Origin: Bacillus horti
Lineage (GTDB): Bacteria; Bacillota; Bacilli; Caldalkalibacillales; JCM-10596
Length of the DNA: 64,000 nucleotides
NCBI RefSeq assembly: GCF_030813115.1
Contig: NZ_JAUSTY010000005.1
Location: 1-64,000 of the forward strand
Direction: 5' to 3'
The notes under the pieces are model-generated. The model did no database searches, was not told the origin of the DNA, and worked only from the letters and a program-made list of their open reading frames with translations. The position numbers were made by a program, and so were the translations under genes. Position 1 is the first letter of the stretch. The number at the start of each line of letters is the position of its first letter. This document shows positions 16,917 to 26,348 of this stretch, in pieces.

Positions 16917-18102
16917 TGCACTTGGAAGATTTGGGAAGTTTGGGGGTAAGTTTGTACCTGAAACGCTTATGCTAGCGCTAGAGGAGCTGGAGGAAGCATA
17001 TCAAGAAGCCATAAAAGACCCGGCATTCCATGAGGAATACATGGAGCTATTGAGAGAGTACTCAGGTAGACCAACCTCCCTGTATGAGGCAACACATTTA
17101 AGTCAGTTTTGGGGCGGAAAAGCAAAAATCTATCTAAAGCGTGAGGATCTAAACCATACAGGTGCGCATAAGATTAATAATGCGATTGGTCAGGCTTTGT
17201 TAGCCAAAAGAATGGGCAAAAAGCATATTATAGCAGAGACAGGTGCAGGTCAGCATGGTGTAGCTTCAGCAACGGTAGCTGCACGCTTTGGTCTTAGCTG
17301 TAAGGTCTTTATGGGTCAAGAGGATATGGAGCGTCAGTCTCTTAACGTATTTCGGATGAGGCTGCTTGGAGCAGAGGTGGTGCCTGCTGTATCAGGCTCA
17401 CAAACATTAAAAGATGCTACCAATGAAGCGATTCGTTATTGGGTGTCTAAGGTGAAGGATTGTTATTATCTGATCGGTTCTGTTGTTGGTCCACATCCAT
17501 ATCCCAAAATGGTGCGCGATTTCCAGAGAGTTATTGGTGATGAAACAAAGGAGCAAATCCTAAAAAAAGAAGGGAAGCTTCCCGATCAAATTATTGCTTG
17601 TGTGGGTGGAGGGAGCAACGCAATTGGGATATTCCATCCGTTTATTCAAGAGACGTCAGTAGAGTTAATTGGTGTTGAAGCAGCTGGACAGGGGGTAGGT
17701 ACACCTTTTCATGCCGCCACTATCACCAAAGGAAAGATTGGTGTGATGCACGGAGCCATGACGTATGTGTTGCAGGATCAGGAGGGACAAATCCTTGAGG
17801 CACATTCCATTTCAGCAGGCTTAGATTATCCTGGAGTTGGTCCTGAGCATGCCTTCCTAGCCCAGCAAGGCAGAGTATTGTATCAAAGTGCTACAGATCA
17901 GGAGGCACTAGAGGCATTACAGGAGGTATGTCTTACAGAGGGAATCTTACCAGCCATTGAAAGTGCTCACGCTTTGGCTGAAGCTAAGAAGCAGGCGATG
18001 GACGCCAAAAGTGGTCAGATTATCGTTGTTAACCTATCTGGACGCGGTGATAAGGATGTGCATACATTACAGCAGTATCTTGGAAAGGGGGAAGAGAAAT
18101 GA
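16885..18102 (+). CDS. trpB: Tryptophan synthase beta chain
   Basis: Condenses indole and serine to tryptophan with pyridoxal phosphate. The 405-residue protein carries the PLP lysine K96 in [10 protein letters not shown], the phosphate-binding GGGSNAIG, and the N-terminal [19 protein letters not shown] 16885 is preferred over the in-frame ATG 16864 because GTGAGG lies four bases before it and the standard N-terminus results. It overlaps trpF by 32 bases and trpA by ATGA. Confidence 0.98.
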   Translation: MEQEQLLNQPNALGRFGKFGGKFVPETLMLALEELEEAYQEAIKDPAFHEEYMELLREYSGRPTSLYEATHLSQFWGGKAKIYLKREDLNHTGAHKINNAIGQALLAKRMGKKHIIAETGAGQHGVASATVAARFGLSCKVFMGQEDMERQSLNVFRMRLLGAEVVPAVSGSQTLKDATNEAIRYWVSKVKDCYYLIGSVVGPHPYPKMVRDFQRVIGDETKEQILKKEGKLPDQIIACVGGGSNAIGIFHPFIQETSVELIGVEAAGQGVGTPFHAATITKGKIGVMHGAMTYVLQDQEGQILEAHSISAGLDYPGVGPEHAFLAQQGRVLYQSATDQEALEALQEVCLTEGILPAIESAHALAEAKKQAMDAKSGQIIVVNLSGRGDKDVHTLQQYLGKGEEK

Positions 18103-18932
18103 GTGTGATTCATCATTCCAGTGTTCAGTCCATTGAATTAGCCATTAGTGCTAAGAATGAGCGGGGTAAACCAGCGTTTATTCCATTTATTGTAGGTGGG
18201 TATCCGTCGATAGATAGGACGATTGATATTGCTCTTACGCTACAAGATGCTGGTGCTGATATTCTTGAGCTAGGAATTCCGTACTCAGACCCTTTAGCAG
18301 ATGGTCCAATTATTCAACAGGCATCCAAAGAAGCACTTGAGGAAGGGATGTCTTTATCTGCAGGGATTAAGCTTATTAAACAATTAAAAGCAGCTGGCGT
18401 ACACATTCCAATCCTCCCTTTTTGTTATTATAATCCTATTCTTCAATATGGACTAGATCGCTTTGTTAAAGCTACTAAAGAAGCGGGGGCAAGTGGTGTG
18501 CTTGTTCCTGATTTACCCTTTGAGGAAGCCGGAGAGCTTAGAAAGGTTTGTCAGGAGCACAGCTTTGCTTGTATTTCTCTTGTTGCCCCAACATCTGAAC
18601 GGAGAATACAACATATTTTACAGGAAGCAAGTGGCTTTATTTATTGCATTTCTTCCCTTGGGGTAACAGGAATTCGTGATCAATTTGCAGAGGAGATTGA
18701 AGGCTTTTTATCGGTGGTTAAAGCTTCGGCTAAGGTACCAGTAGCGGTAGGATTTGGTGTTTCAAGAAAAGAGCAGGTCCAGTACCTTAAGAAATTTGTA
18801 GATGGTATTGTGATTGGTAGTGCAATTGTTAAGCTGGTCATTGAACAGAAGCAACAGCTTTTGAATGATCAGACAAAGCAAAAAGCGTTAGAAGTAATAA
18901 AAAGATTTGTGCAAGAATGCTTTTCAGAGTAA
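18099..18932 (+). CDS. trpA: Tryptophan synthase alpha chain
   Basis: Cleaves indole-3-glycerol phosphate to indole for TrpB. The 277-residue TIM barrel has the catalytic glutamate in [15 protein letters not shown], the second acidic residue in [11 protein letters not shown], and the phosphate loop [20 protein letters not shown] precedes ATG 18099, which overlaps the trpB stop. A 90-bp gap follows before hisC with no visible terminator, so transcription probably continues. Confidence 0.98.
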   Translation: MSVIHHSSVQSIELAISAKNERGKPAFIPFIVGGYPSIDRTIDIALTLQDAGADILELGIPYSDPLADGPIIQQASKEALEEGMSLSAGIKLIKQLKAAGVHIPILPFCYYNPILQYGLDRFVKATKEAGASGVLVPDLPFEEAGELRKVCQEHSFACISLVAPTSERRIQHILQEASGFIYCISSLGVTGIRDQFAEEIEGFLSVVKASAKVPVAVGFGVSRKEQVQYLKKFVDGIVIGSAIVKLVIEQKQQLLNDQTKQKALEVIKRFVQECFSE

Positions 18933-19022
18933 GATAGTAAGAAATAATCTTTTAAAGCAATAAGGATAGAGAAAGAAAAAGAGTCATTTGACTTCTTAAA
19001 GCTTATAGGAGAGGTGTAGGAA

Positions 19023-20117
19023 ATGCTGAAAGCAAAAGCACAAATTTCTGGATTAGCGGTTTACCAGCCAGGCAAACCGATTTCACAGGTGAAGCGAGAG
19101 CTTCAGTTAGACACTATTATTAAATTGGCTTCTAATGAAAACCCTTATGGTGCTTCACCTAAAGTGCAGGATGCGTTGGTACAAGAAGCGGCAAATTTAG
19201 CTTCATACCCGGAAGGGGATGGCTATCAAATTAGAGAGGAACTAGCTGAATTCTATGGTGTAGAGAAAAATCAAATTATTTTTGGAAACGGTTCTGATGA
19301 AATCATATCTTTTATTACTAGAGCATACCTAGATTCCAATTCTAATACGGTTATGGCTACGCCAACATTTTCAGTGTATAAAACAAATGCTGCGATTGAA
19401 GGAGCAGAGGTTATTGAGGTTCCCTTAAAGGATGGTACTCATGATCTGGCAGAGATGAAAAAAGCGATCACAGAACAAACAAAGGTCGTTTGGGTCTGTA
19501 ATCCGAATAACCCCTCTGGAACGTATGTGAAGGATTCAGAGCTTAAAAGCTTTTTGCAAGCTGTGCCAAATGATATTTTGATTGTTCTAGATGAAGCGTA
19601 CTATGAATACGTAACTGGACAGGAGTACCCGGATTCATTAACGTATCTACAGGAATTTCCTAATGTACTGGTGTTGCGTACATTTTCTAAAATATATGGT
19701 TTAGCTAGCTTGCGCATTGGATACGGTATTGGAGCAGCTGAAGTGATTGATGCACTTAATCGTGTAAGAGGTCCTTTTAATACGAATAGAATGGCTCAAG
19801 CAGCAGCTTTGGCAGCTCTTGGGGATCAGGAATACGTAGAGGATTGCTGCAAGCTGAATCAGTTTGGGAAGGAACAATTCTATGAGGCATTAAAAGAAAT
19901 GCAATTGTTCTATTACCCAACAGAAGGGAACTTTATTCTCATTGACGTTCAGCGAAAGGGAAATGAAGCGTTCGATTATCTCCTTCGTCAAGGTATTATT
20001 GTTCGCTCAGGGGAAGCTCTTGGATTCCCTACCTTTATTCGTGTAACGATTGGAACGAAGGAGCAGAACGAAAAGGTCATTGAGGCACTGAAGCAGATGG
20101 TACGTGTTTTATCATGA
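19023..20117 (+). CDS. hisC: Histidinol-phosphate / aromatic aminotransferase
   Basis: A fold-type I PLP aminotransferase. In Bacillus, HisC of this supercluster serves histidine synthesis and also transaminates phenylpyruvate and 4-hydroxyphenylpyruvate, which explains its place between trp and tyrA. The 364-residue product has LASNENPYGASP, the PLP aspartate and tyrosine in IVLDEAYYEY, and the PLP lysine K223 in TFSKIYGLASLRIGYG. GAGGTG precedes the ATG and the 3' end overlaps tyrA by four bases. Confidence 0.96.
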   Translation: MLKAKAQISGLAVYQPGKPISQVKRELQLDTIIKLASNENPYGASPKVQDALVQEAANLASYPEGDGYQIREELAEFYGVEKNQIIFGNGSDEIISFITRAYLDSNSNTVMATPTFSVYKTNAAIEGAEVIEVPLKDGTHDLAEMKKAITEQTKVVWVCNPNNPSGTYVKDSELKSFLQAVPNDILIVLDEAYYEYVTGQEYPDSLTYLQEFPNVLVLRTFSKIYGLASLRIGYGIGAAEVIDALNRVRGPFNTNRMAQAAALAALGDQEYVEDCCKLNQFGKEQFYEALKEMQLFYYPTEGNFILIDVQRKGNEAFDYLLRQGIIVRSGEALGFPTFIRVTIGTKEQNEKVIEALKQMVRVLS

Positions 20118-21217
20118 AACAGGTGACAATGATAGGAGTAGGGCTGATCGGAGGCTCCGTAGCCCTTGCTCTTAAAAAATTCCATGGAGATCAGCTTACA
20201 GTCGTAGGATTTGACCAGGATTTTTCTCAGCTTCATTTAGCGGAATCATTAGGTGTGATTGACCGTGGGTCTGAATCGCTTGAGGAGGCTATTGAGGGAG
20301 CTGATTTTGTTTTTTTATGTGTACCTGTACAAACTCTTGGAGAGCTGCTCAAGGATGTTATGCTTTCTTCACGACTGAAGGAAGGAGCTATTGTGACAGA
20401 TGTGGGAAGCACTAAAGGAGATGTCGCTAAAATTAGTCAGCAGTTTTCATCCTCAGCCATATTTATCGGTGGGCATCCAATGGCAGGGTCACATAAATCT
20501 GGCGTCGTCGCTGCTCAGGATAGACTTTTTGAGAACGCTTATTATGTACTCACACCTGAAGCTCATGTGCCTCGCTCGAAGGTGGCGGAGTTAAAGCAGC
20601 TTCTAGTAGCAACAGAAGCACATATTGTAGAAATGACTCCTGAGGAGCATGATCAAGTAGTGGCTACCATAAGTCACTTTCCTCATCTAGTAGCTTCTGC
20701 TCTAGTGGGACATGCTCAGTCTTATGAGGAAGAAAACGATTGGGTTTTAAGGCTTGCAGCAGGTGGGTTTAAGGATATTACAAGAATAGCCTCTAGTAAT
20801 CCAAGAATGTGGAGAGATATCACTTTAAGCAATCAAGACTTTTTGGTACAGCAGATCAAGGATTGGCAGAAGAGGATGGATCAGGTTCTTAAGCTTGTTG
20901 AAGCGGGAGAGCCAGATCAAATTGAAGAGTTTTATGCTAAGTCAAAATTGATTCGAGATGGGATCGCTGATCGTAAACGTGGAGCTATACCGGCTTTCTA
21001 TGATTTGTATGTAGATGTCCCCGACCATACTGGAGTTATCGGACAAATTACTACACTTCTAGGGATATACAGAATTAGTATCACAAATATTGAGATCTTA
21101 GAAACCCGAGAGGATATATTAGGAGTACTCCGCTTAACATTTAGGCATGAAGAGGACCTTGAGAAGGCTAAGGAATTAATTGAGAATGCACAGTATAAGG
21201 TATATCGTAGAGACTAG
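20114..21217 (+). CDS. tyrA: Prephenate dehydrogenase with ACT domain
   Basis: Oxidatively decarboxylates prephenate to 4-hydroxyphenylpyruvate on the way to tyrosine. The 367-residue protein has an NAD-binding Rossmann start (GVGLIGGSVALALK), the catalytic histidine in GGHPMAGSHKSGV, and ISHFPHLVASAL. A C-terminal ACT domain begins near residue 298 (DLYVDVPDHTGVIGQIT), a likely tyrosine-sensing module. ATGA overlap with hisC indicates translational coupling. Confidence 0.96.
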   Translation: MKQVTMIGVGLIGGSVALALKKFHGDQLTVVGFDQDFSQLHLAESLGVIDRGSESLEEAIEGADFVFLCVPVQTLGELLKDVMLSSRLKEGAIVTDVGSTKGDVAKISQQFSSSAIFIGGHPMAGSHKSGVVAAQDRLFENAYYVLTPEAHVPRSKVAELKQLLVATEAHIVEMTPEEHDQVVATISHFPHLVASALVGHAQSYEEENDWVLRLAAGGFKDITRIASSNPRMWRDITLSNQDFLVQQIKDWQKRMDQVLKLVEAGEPDQIEEFYAKSKLIRDGIADRKRGAIPAFYDLYVDVPDHTGVIGQITTLLGIYRISITNIEILETREDILGVLRLTFRHEEDLEKAKELIENAQYKVYRRD

Positions 21218-21300
21218 TGCATTCTTTATTTAAACCTCCAGCTTTTAAAGATAAAATAAATAGACTGAATAGAATGGATCGAGTAAGGAGGAATGATTAA

Positions 21301-22641
21301 GTGAAGGAATCGCGTAGCTCAAGGTCTCCTTGGGCTTTCTCAGCAGAGATACATGAAGCGTTTGTTTCCCCAGTAAAAGCTCCAGTACATGGAGCCATCA
21401 ATGTACCAGGATCTAAAAGCTACACAAATAGGGCGCTAATTATTGCTGCTTTAGCAGAAGGTACGTCAACATTACGAGGTATTTTGCGTAGTGATGATTC
21501 CTATTGGTGCCTAGATGCATTAAAAAGACTCGGAACAAAAATATCGATTAATGACGAAGAAGTTGCCATCAAAGGAACAGGCGGACGTTGGCCTGTGAAG
21601 GAGGCAGAGTGCTTTATTGGTTCGGCAGGTACAATTGCGCGTTTCCTCCCTGGTGCTTTAGCAATCTCACAAGGAGGAAGCTGGGTCGTAGATGGATCTC
21701 AACAATTACGCGACCGTCCGCTTTCACCACTCGTTGATGCTCTCCATGATTTAGGGGCTGAAATAGACTATTTATCCGAACAACAAGGACTCCCTTTGCA
21801 GATTAAAGGTACAGGACTAAGAGGTGGAGAAATAGAGGTTCCTGGAAACGTATCTAGTCAGTTTCTTAGCGGTCTCCTTATTGCTAGTCCATTGGCAGAA
21901 GGGACCGTTAAGATTAGGGTGGTCAATGGTTTGGTGCAGCCTTCCTATATTGGAATTACTGTTCAGCTTATGAGACAATTTGGAGCACAAATTGAACATA
22001 ATGAGGATTATTCTGAATTTCATATAGAGCCAGGAGCCTACCGGGCTCAGGATATGACGCTAGAGGCTGACGCATCAACAGCCTGTTATTTTCTTGCGCT
22101 TGCCGCTTTAACACAAGGGGAAATGGTGGTTAAGAACGTAGGCTACCATTCTTTTCAACCGGATGCACAGTTTATTGATGTATTGGAGCTAATGGGCTGT
22201 GCTGTTGAGAAAACAGAAAGCTTTCTAAAAGTAATAGGACCAGAAAAACTTAAAGGGGGCTTCACGGTTGATATGAAGCCTATGTCTGACCAGGCTCTAA
22301 CGATTGGAGCCCTTGCTCCGTTCGCCAATGCCCCGATTACGGTATCAAATGTGGCTCATATTCGTAAGCATGAGTCAGATCGCATTACTGTAATTTGTCA
22401 AGCATTACAGAAGCTCGGGATTCAGGTAGAGGAGCGGGAGGATGGTTTTACGATTTATCCGGGAGAGATGCAAGGGGCACAATTAGATCCTCATGATGAT
22501 CATCGAAATGCGATGGTTTTTGGTCTAATTAGCACAAAGGTAGACGGAATAAGCATTTTGGACCCTGGCTGTGTGTCAAAGACTTGCCCAACCTTTTTCG
22601 ATGAACTAAAACAACTAGGCGTTGACGTATCATTCAAATAG
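21301..22641 (+). CDS. aroA: 3-phosphoshikimate 1-carboxyvinyltransferase (EPSP synthase)
   Basis: Transfers enolpyruvate from PEP to shikimate 3-phosphate; called aroE in B. subtilis. The 446-residue product has INVPGSKSYTNRALIIAALA, the GSAGTIARFLPG loop that binds PEP, RDRPLSPLVDAL, and HRNAMVFGL near the end. The N-terminus is about 16 residues longer than typical; GTG 21301 has a good AAGGAGG upstream and no later start fits before the GSKS motif. The glyphosate-contact loop reads GSAGTIARF, where class I enzymes usually have GNAGTAMRP, so a class II type is likely. Confidence 0.96.
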   Translation: MKESRSSRSPWAFSAEIHEAFVSPVKAPVHGAINVPGSKSYTNRALIIAALAEGTSTLRGILRSDDSYWCLDALKRLGTKISINDEEVAIKGTGGRWPVKEAECFIGSAGTIARFLPGALAISQGGSWVVDGSQQLRDRPLSPLVDALHDLGAEIDYLSEQQGLPLQIKGTGLRGGEIEVPGNVSSQFLSGLLIASPLAEGTVKIRVVNGLVQPSYIGITVQLMRQFGAQIEHNEDYSEFHIEPGAYRAQDMTLEADASTACYFLALAALTQGEMVVKNVGYHSFQPDAQFIDVLELMGCAVEKTESFLKVIGPEKLKGGFTVDMKPMSDQALTIGALAPFANAPITVSNVAHIRKHESDRITVICQALQKLGIQVEEREDGFTIYPGEMQGAQLDPHDDHRNAMVFGLISTKVDGISILDPGCVSKTCPTFFDELKQLGVDVSFK

Positions 22642-22690
22642 AATGCTAGAGTGAAAAAGAGCAATGTTTTAAAACTTTCAAAAATAATAG

Positions 22691-22831
22691 TTGACTTTCG
22701 GAGTGGAGAGTATATAATAAAAGTACAGTATGGTTTCTCTCCACTCCTATCCATAAATTGTATCGACTAAAGTCGATCCGTATATTGTAAGCCCTTTCAT
22801 TTTGAAAAGGTCAATATACGGTCTTTTTTTT
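22691..22831 (+). ncRNA. Candidate orphan small RNA with operator-like inverted repeat
   Basis: A strong promoter (TTGACT 22691-22696, 16 nt, TATAAT 22713-22718) is followed within about 110 bases by an intrinsic terminator (CCGTATATTG 22778-22787 paired with CAATATACGG 22812-22821, then seven or more T). No gene with a ribosome site lies between; the only ATG opens an 8-codon frame. ATCGACT/AGTCGAT forms a second hairpin at 22762-22777. A perfect 11-bp inverted repeat, GGAGTGGAGAG at 22700-22710 and CTCTCCACTCC at 22737-22747, brackets the start site and could bind a regulator. The C-rich arm could also pair with SD sequences. It might instead be an unrecognised leader remnant. Confidence 0.5.
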
Positions 22832-22880
22832 ATTGAATATATTTTTATTGATTATATAAATGAAGTATCCTAAAACCAAG

Positions 22881-22925
22881 AAAAAAGCTAACGCAAAGCC
22901 ACTAGAGCTCTTGACGTTAGCTTTT
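22881..22925 (-). terminator. Terminator of the AbrB-like gene
   Basis: AAGCTAACG at 22885-22893 pairs with CGTTAGCTT at 22915-22923; on the minus strand it ends in TTTTTT. Opposite-strand T residues suggest it may act in both directions. Confidence 0.7.
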
Positions 22926-22992
22926 AATTTTATTTTCAGTTTCCCCGTTTATTATCAATTAATTAATAGTATCTAGTATTCGTGCTAATCTG

Positions 22993-23277
22993 TTATTCAT
23001 CTAGCCCCCGACTTTTAAGTTCAGCTACAAGCTGCTGAACGGCTGTTGGGCTTAAGGTAAGTTTTCCGTCCGCTAAAGAAATATTCTCAGAGGTAATTTC
23101 CCCAGTAATGTGACACGCTTGTGTGGATTGGTATTTCCTTAAAATAATTCGATCTCCGTCAATAAGAATTTCCATCGGGTCCTTTTCAGCAATGTTTAAA
23201 CCACCACGTATTTCCTTTGGAATTACTACTCTTCCCAATTGATCTAGCTTTCTCACTATTCCTGTAGACTTTAGCAT
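22993..23277 (-). CDS. AbrB-family transition-state regulator
   Basis: A DNA-binding regulator of the AbrB/Abh/SpoVT swapped-hairpin class. The 94-residue product has the diagnostic N-terminal STGIVRKLDQLGRVVIPKEIR with IILRKY closing the DNA-binding domain near residue 50, followed by a C-terminal multimerisation region (CHITGEI, LSPTAVQQLVAEL). ATG at 23277 is preferred over the ATG at 23298 because GAGGAGGAG lies between them at correct spacing. The length and C-terminal layout resemble AbrB or Abh more than SpoVT. Targets are not visible. Confidence 0.88.
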   Translation of the reverse strand: MLKSTGIVRKLDQLGRVVIPKEIRGGLNIAEKDPMEILIDGDRIILRKYQSTQACHITGEITSENISLADGKLTLSPTAVQQLVAELKSRGLDE

Positions 23278-23324
23278 CTGATAAACTCTCCTCCTCATAA
23301 AAAGTAGATTTACATACTTACGAG

Positions 23325-23353
23325 ACCATAAAGCAATCTGATGTTTGTGTCAA
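23325..23353 (-). promoter_or_regulatory. Sigma-A promoter of the AbrB-like gene
   Basis: On the minus strand TTGACA is followed after 17 nt by TATGGT, about 48 bases upstream of the start codon at 23277. The -35 box is perfect. Confidence 0.65.
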
Positions 23354-23595
23354 ACACTACCATTGATTTAAAAATTTTTCAAGCTAAATGTAAGCAATAT
23401 CCTATTTTTAAATCATATCTATATGGTTTTACTCATACTAGTAGAATGGACTCAAAAAAAAGTGGTTCTCGCATATGGTGTAAATCAATAAAACATATAC
23501 ACACAAATAATGTGTAATATGCTATGATAATATGAAGGTCAATTTTTTAATAATATTTTTTTCTATATTATGGTCATAGTTTGAGTAATCCGTTC

Positions 23596-23620
23596 GAAAC
23601 TTTTATTTGTTCCTAGCGTC
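23596..23620 (+). promoter_or_regulatory. ECF-type promoter, probable autoregulation of the sigma gene
   Basis: GAAAC (23596-23600) and CGTC (23617-23620) separated by 16 nt match the general ECF sigma promoter pattern (AAC motif and CGTC/CGTA). It lies about 50 bases upstream of the ECF sigma start. The rest of the 390-bp divergent gap with the AbrB-like gene is AT-rich and shows nothing else. Confidence 0.65.
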
Positions 23621-23670
23621 TAATTATTTAAAGCTGGGGATAGTATAGAACTTATAGGGGGTAAGTCTCT

Positions 23671-24255
23671 ATGAATGATTCCCAATTAATACGTGAAATT
23701 AAAGATGGTCAGGTTGAGCTATATGCTACCTTAATTGAAAGATATGAAAAGAAGATATATTCATTTATTCTACATATGCTTAAGCCTTATTCCTATGATT
23801 ATTTAGCTGAAGATTTATGTCAGGAAACGTTTTATAAGGCTTATAAAAATATACAAACATTCCGAGATGTCGAAGCTACTTTTTCTACGTGGCTTTATAC
23901 TATTGCAAGGAATACGGTTCTCAGTGAGCTAAGGAAAAGTAAGCATAAAGAAGTGTTTATTGAAGATAGTCATGCTACTCCGAAGGTTTCTCTTGAGAAG
24001 CTGCCTGAACAAGAAGTGCTTCGTTTTGAACGTGAGCATATGGTTCGAGAGGCCATTAATAGTCTTCCAGAAAAACAGAGATCTGCCTTGATCCTGAGAG
24101 AGTATGAGCAGTTGGATTATAAGCAGATTGCCCAGATTCTAGAGGCCTCTGTTAGCTCAGTGAAATCTTTACTCTTTCGAGGAAGACTGAATATTAAAAG
24201 TCAACTAGAACCTTATTTCTTCGAGCAGACGGCAACGGAGGGTAAAGAAGGGTGA
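23671..24255 (+). CDS. ECF-family RNA polymerase sigma factor
   Basis: Directs RNA polymerase to stress or envelope promoters. The 194-residue protein has region 2 (LIERYEKKIYSFILHMLKP, DLCQETFYKAYKNI, FSTWLYTIARNTVLSELRK) and region 4 (INSLPEKQRSALILREYEQLDYKQIAQIL, SVSSVKSLLFRGR). AGGGGGTAAG precedes the ATG. The next gene encodes a zinc-type anti-sigma factor 8 bases downstream, the usual pairing. The upstream GAAAC-N16-CGTC element suggests it transcribes its own gene. I cannot assign it to a named group such as SigW, SigX or SigY. Confidence 0.92.
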   Translation: MNDSQLIREIKDGQVELYATLIERYEKKIYSFILHMLKPYSYDYLAEDLCQETFYKAYKNIQTFRDVEATFSTWLYTIARNTVLSELRKSKHKEVFIEDSHATPKVSLEKLPEQEVLRFEREHMVREAINSLPEKQRSALILREYEQLDYKQIAQILEASVSSVKSLLFRGRLNIKSQLEPYFFEQTATEGKEG

Positions 24256-24263
24256 CATAGGCG

Positions 24264-24887
24264 ATGAAATGTCAGGAAGTACATTCTCTTATCCAGCATT
24301 ACTTTGAGGGGAAGGTAGATGAATACACGAAAATTAAAGTGCACCATCACTTGGCGCAATGCCCAAGCTGCACAGAGAATTTTCAAATGTGGAAGCGTGG
24401 AGATGAAGTCATTCAAGGCTCTCTTACCCCACATCAAGTTGCTAGCCCTTCTACCAAACCACAGGTAATGAGTCAGGTCATGGAGAGAATTAAACAAGAA
24501 GAGAAATGGGCAAACCCAACCGTTAAGAATGTTAGGTCGTATAAAAGAAAAACCAAGCGAGCCTTCACGATCGTTGCCTGTATGCTTATGTTATTTTTTG
24601 CTATTCTTGTTACTTCCACATTTATTCCACAGCAGGAAGTTGTTACTGAGGAGACTCCGTCTATAACAAATTCAGAGTTAGATCAATGGGAACATACGAT
24701 AGTTATGAAAGAGCGTATTCAGGGTGTAGAAACCTCCATGAACTTCAATGTTGTAGCAAGTATTAGTGATCCGCTTATCTATTCTATGCCTGAAGAGGAG
24801 CAGAACGGTGTTGGCTACTCTTTGATTTTTTCCGTTTTTGGCTTGTTATGCATTATCATAAGTCTCAGCTGGATCACTCGAGTTTAA
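24264..24887 (+). CDS. Anti-sigma factor with ZAS zinc motif
   Basis: Probably binds and silences the upstream ECF sigma factor until a signal releases it. The 207-residue protein has H29-x3-C33-x2-C36 (HLAQCPSC), the zinc-associated anti-sigma core, in its N-terminal cytoplasmic domain. A membrane helix follows at about residues 100-121, then an outer segment of about 60 residues, then a second hydrophobic stretch at about 182-204 at the C-terminus. The second helix means both ends would be cytoplasmic, less common than the single-pass layout. A terminator follows. Confidence 0.85.
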   Translation: MKCQEVHSLIQHYFEGKVDEYTKIKVHHHLAQCPSCTENFQMWKRGDEVIQGSLTPHQVASPSTKPQVMSQVMERIKQEEKWANPTVKNVRSYKRKTKRAFTIVACMLMLFFAILVTSTFIPQQEVVTEETPSITNSELDQWEHTIVMKERIQGVETSMNFNVVASISDPLIYSMPEEEQNGVGYSLIFSVFGLLCIIISLSWITRV

Positions 24888-24897
24888 TAGGTATGGG

Positions 24898-24923
24898 AAG
24901 GCTTCTAAAAAGAAGTCTTTTTT
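24898..24923 (+). terminator. Terminator after sigma/anti-sigma pair
   Basis: AAGGCTTCT and AGAAGTCTT form a 9-bp stem (one G-U) with a 4-nt loop, followed by TTTT. Confidence 0.75.
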
Positions 24924-25027
24924 GTTTGTATATGTTTGTATATGTTAGTATAGGAAGATAAGAGAATAGGAGCTAGAGATACTATTGAAAAAAGTATTGT
25001 ATGGCTAATAAAAAGGAGGGGGCACAC

Positions 25028-26275
25028 TTGCTTGAAAATCAAGTTGAAGGAGCCTTTCGGCAAATAGAAGCAGGTCTGGTGGATGAAGGATTAAGTACAT
25101 TAGCAAAGCTATTACATGATCCCAGAATGGACGATGAACTGAGGTTTGAAACAGCTCAATTTTACTATCAATTTGGCTTCCTTACTGAAGCGATTGAAAT
25201 TTTAGAGAAGCTTTTACAAGCGTATCAGGGAGAGCCAGAGATTATTTTACAGTTAGCTGAGTTGTATATGGAGAATGATGATAATGATAAGTCTCTAGAG
25301 CTTCTAGAGAGTATTACTATAGATCAAGGTGATGATTACCTTAGAGCTATTCTGTTAACGTCTGAACTTTATATGATGGATGGACTATTTGAGGTGGCAG
25401 AAAGTAAGGTGAAAAAGGCTTTGGCTCTGTTTCCTGAGGAGCAGGTCCTTTATACAGCTTTAGGAGAAATCTTCTATCATCAGGAAAAATACTCACTTGC
25501 TGTTCTGAATTATGAAAAAGGCTCTGTCATTTCTACTTATGCCAGACTTGCTGATTGCTACGCTCATCTTGGTGAGTTTGAACGTGCGCTGGATTATTAC
25601 AAAAAAGCAACTCTAACAGATAAAGGGAGTGCAGAGCTACTGTTTGGCTATGGCTTTGTTGCTTATCAGCTTGGTGAACTAGAACTGGCAAGCAAAAAGT
25701 TTACGGAGCTCTTAGAGCTAGATCCTTTCTATACATCAGCGTATTCATTATTGTCAGAAGCTCTAGGACAGCAGGGCAAAAGAGTTGAAGCGATTCATTA
25801 TTTAGATCAAGGGATCAAGTATGATCAAACAAACCCAGCACTTTTCTATTTAAAAGGACTGCTCTTGAGACAGCAATCAGAGCATCAAGAAAGTCAAAGA
25901 TGGTTACAGCAGGCACTAGAGCTCGACGAATCTAATACGCTAGTATTGGACGAGCTATTAGCTTTATATATGGATGTAGAAGATTGGGATAAAGCTCAAG
26001 AGACGATAGATAAACTATTAGATGTAGTACCTGAGAGAAGTGATATTTACTTGCAAAAAGGACGGCTAAATGAACACCTAGAAAGGTGGGAGGATGCGGA
26101 ACAGGCGTATCGTCAAGCGCTTGAGCTTAATCCAGATTCAACAGACGTTCTCAATCAATTGGGATATTTGCTACGTGATGAAGGCAGATTAAATGAAGCT
26201 CTGGAGTATTGGCAGAAGTCTATACTGATAGAACCAGATCAAGACGAAATTGCTCAGCTTCTACAACAGGAATAA
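25028..26275 (+). CDS. ypiA: Tetratricopeptide repeat protein, YpiA-like
   Basis: A soluble scaffold of about ten TPR units over 415 residues; repeats such as YARLADCYAHLGEFERALDYYKKA and AEQAYRQALELNPDSTDVLNQLGYLL (each cited in part) show the canonical W/L-G-Y-A-P spacing. TPR proteins mediate protein contacts and no catalytic motif is present. It occupies the ypiA position after aroA. TTG 25028 is chosen because AAAGGAGGGGG lies between it and the earlier ATG 25001, which has no ribosome site. Function is unknown even in B. subtilis to my knowledge. Confidence 0.82.
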   Translation: MLENQVEGAFRQIEAGLVDEGLSTLAKLLHDPRMDDELRFETAQFYYQFGFLTEAIEILEKLLQAYQGEPEIILQLAELYMENDDNDKSLELLESITIDQGDDYLRAILLTSELYMMDGLFEVAESKVKKALALFPEEQVLYTALGEIFYHQEKYSLAVLNYEKGSVISTYARLADCYAHLGEFERALDYYKKATLTDKGSAELLFGYGFVAYQLGELELASKKFTELLELDPFYTSAYSLLSEALGQQGKRVEAIHYLDQGIKYDQTNPALFYLKGLLLRQQSEHQESQRWLQQALELDESNTLVLDELLALYMDVEDWDKAQETIDKLLDVVPERSDIYLQKGRLNEHLERWEDAEQAYRQALELNPDSTDVLNQLGYLLRDEGRLNEALEYWQKSILIEPDQDEIAQLLQQE

Positions 26276-26303
26276 GCTTTATTCGAATAGTATATCTTTC
26301 ATT

Positions 26304-26348
26304 AAATCACCTCATACTGATTATTAAAATAGTATGAGGTGATTTTTT
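26304..26348 (+). terminator. Terminator-like hairpin that contains the SD of the next gene
   Basis: AAATCACCTCATACT (26304-26318) pairs perfectly over 15 bp with AGTATGAGGTGATTT (26331-26345), 12-nt loop, then TTT. The 3' arm holds GAGGTGAT, the only ribosome site for the ATG at 26349. The same element could end the ypiA transcript and block translation of read-through RNA. Confidence 0.7.
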
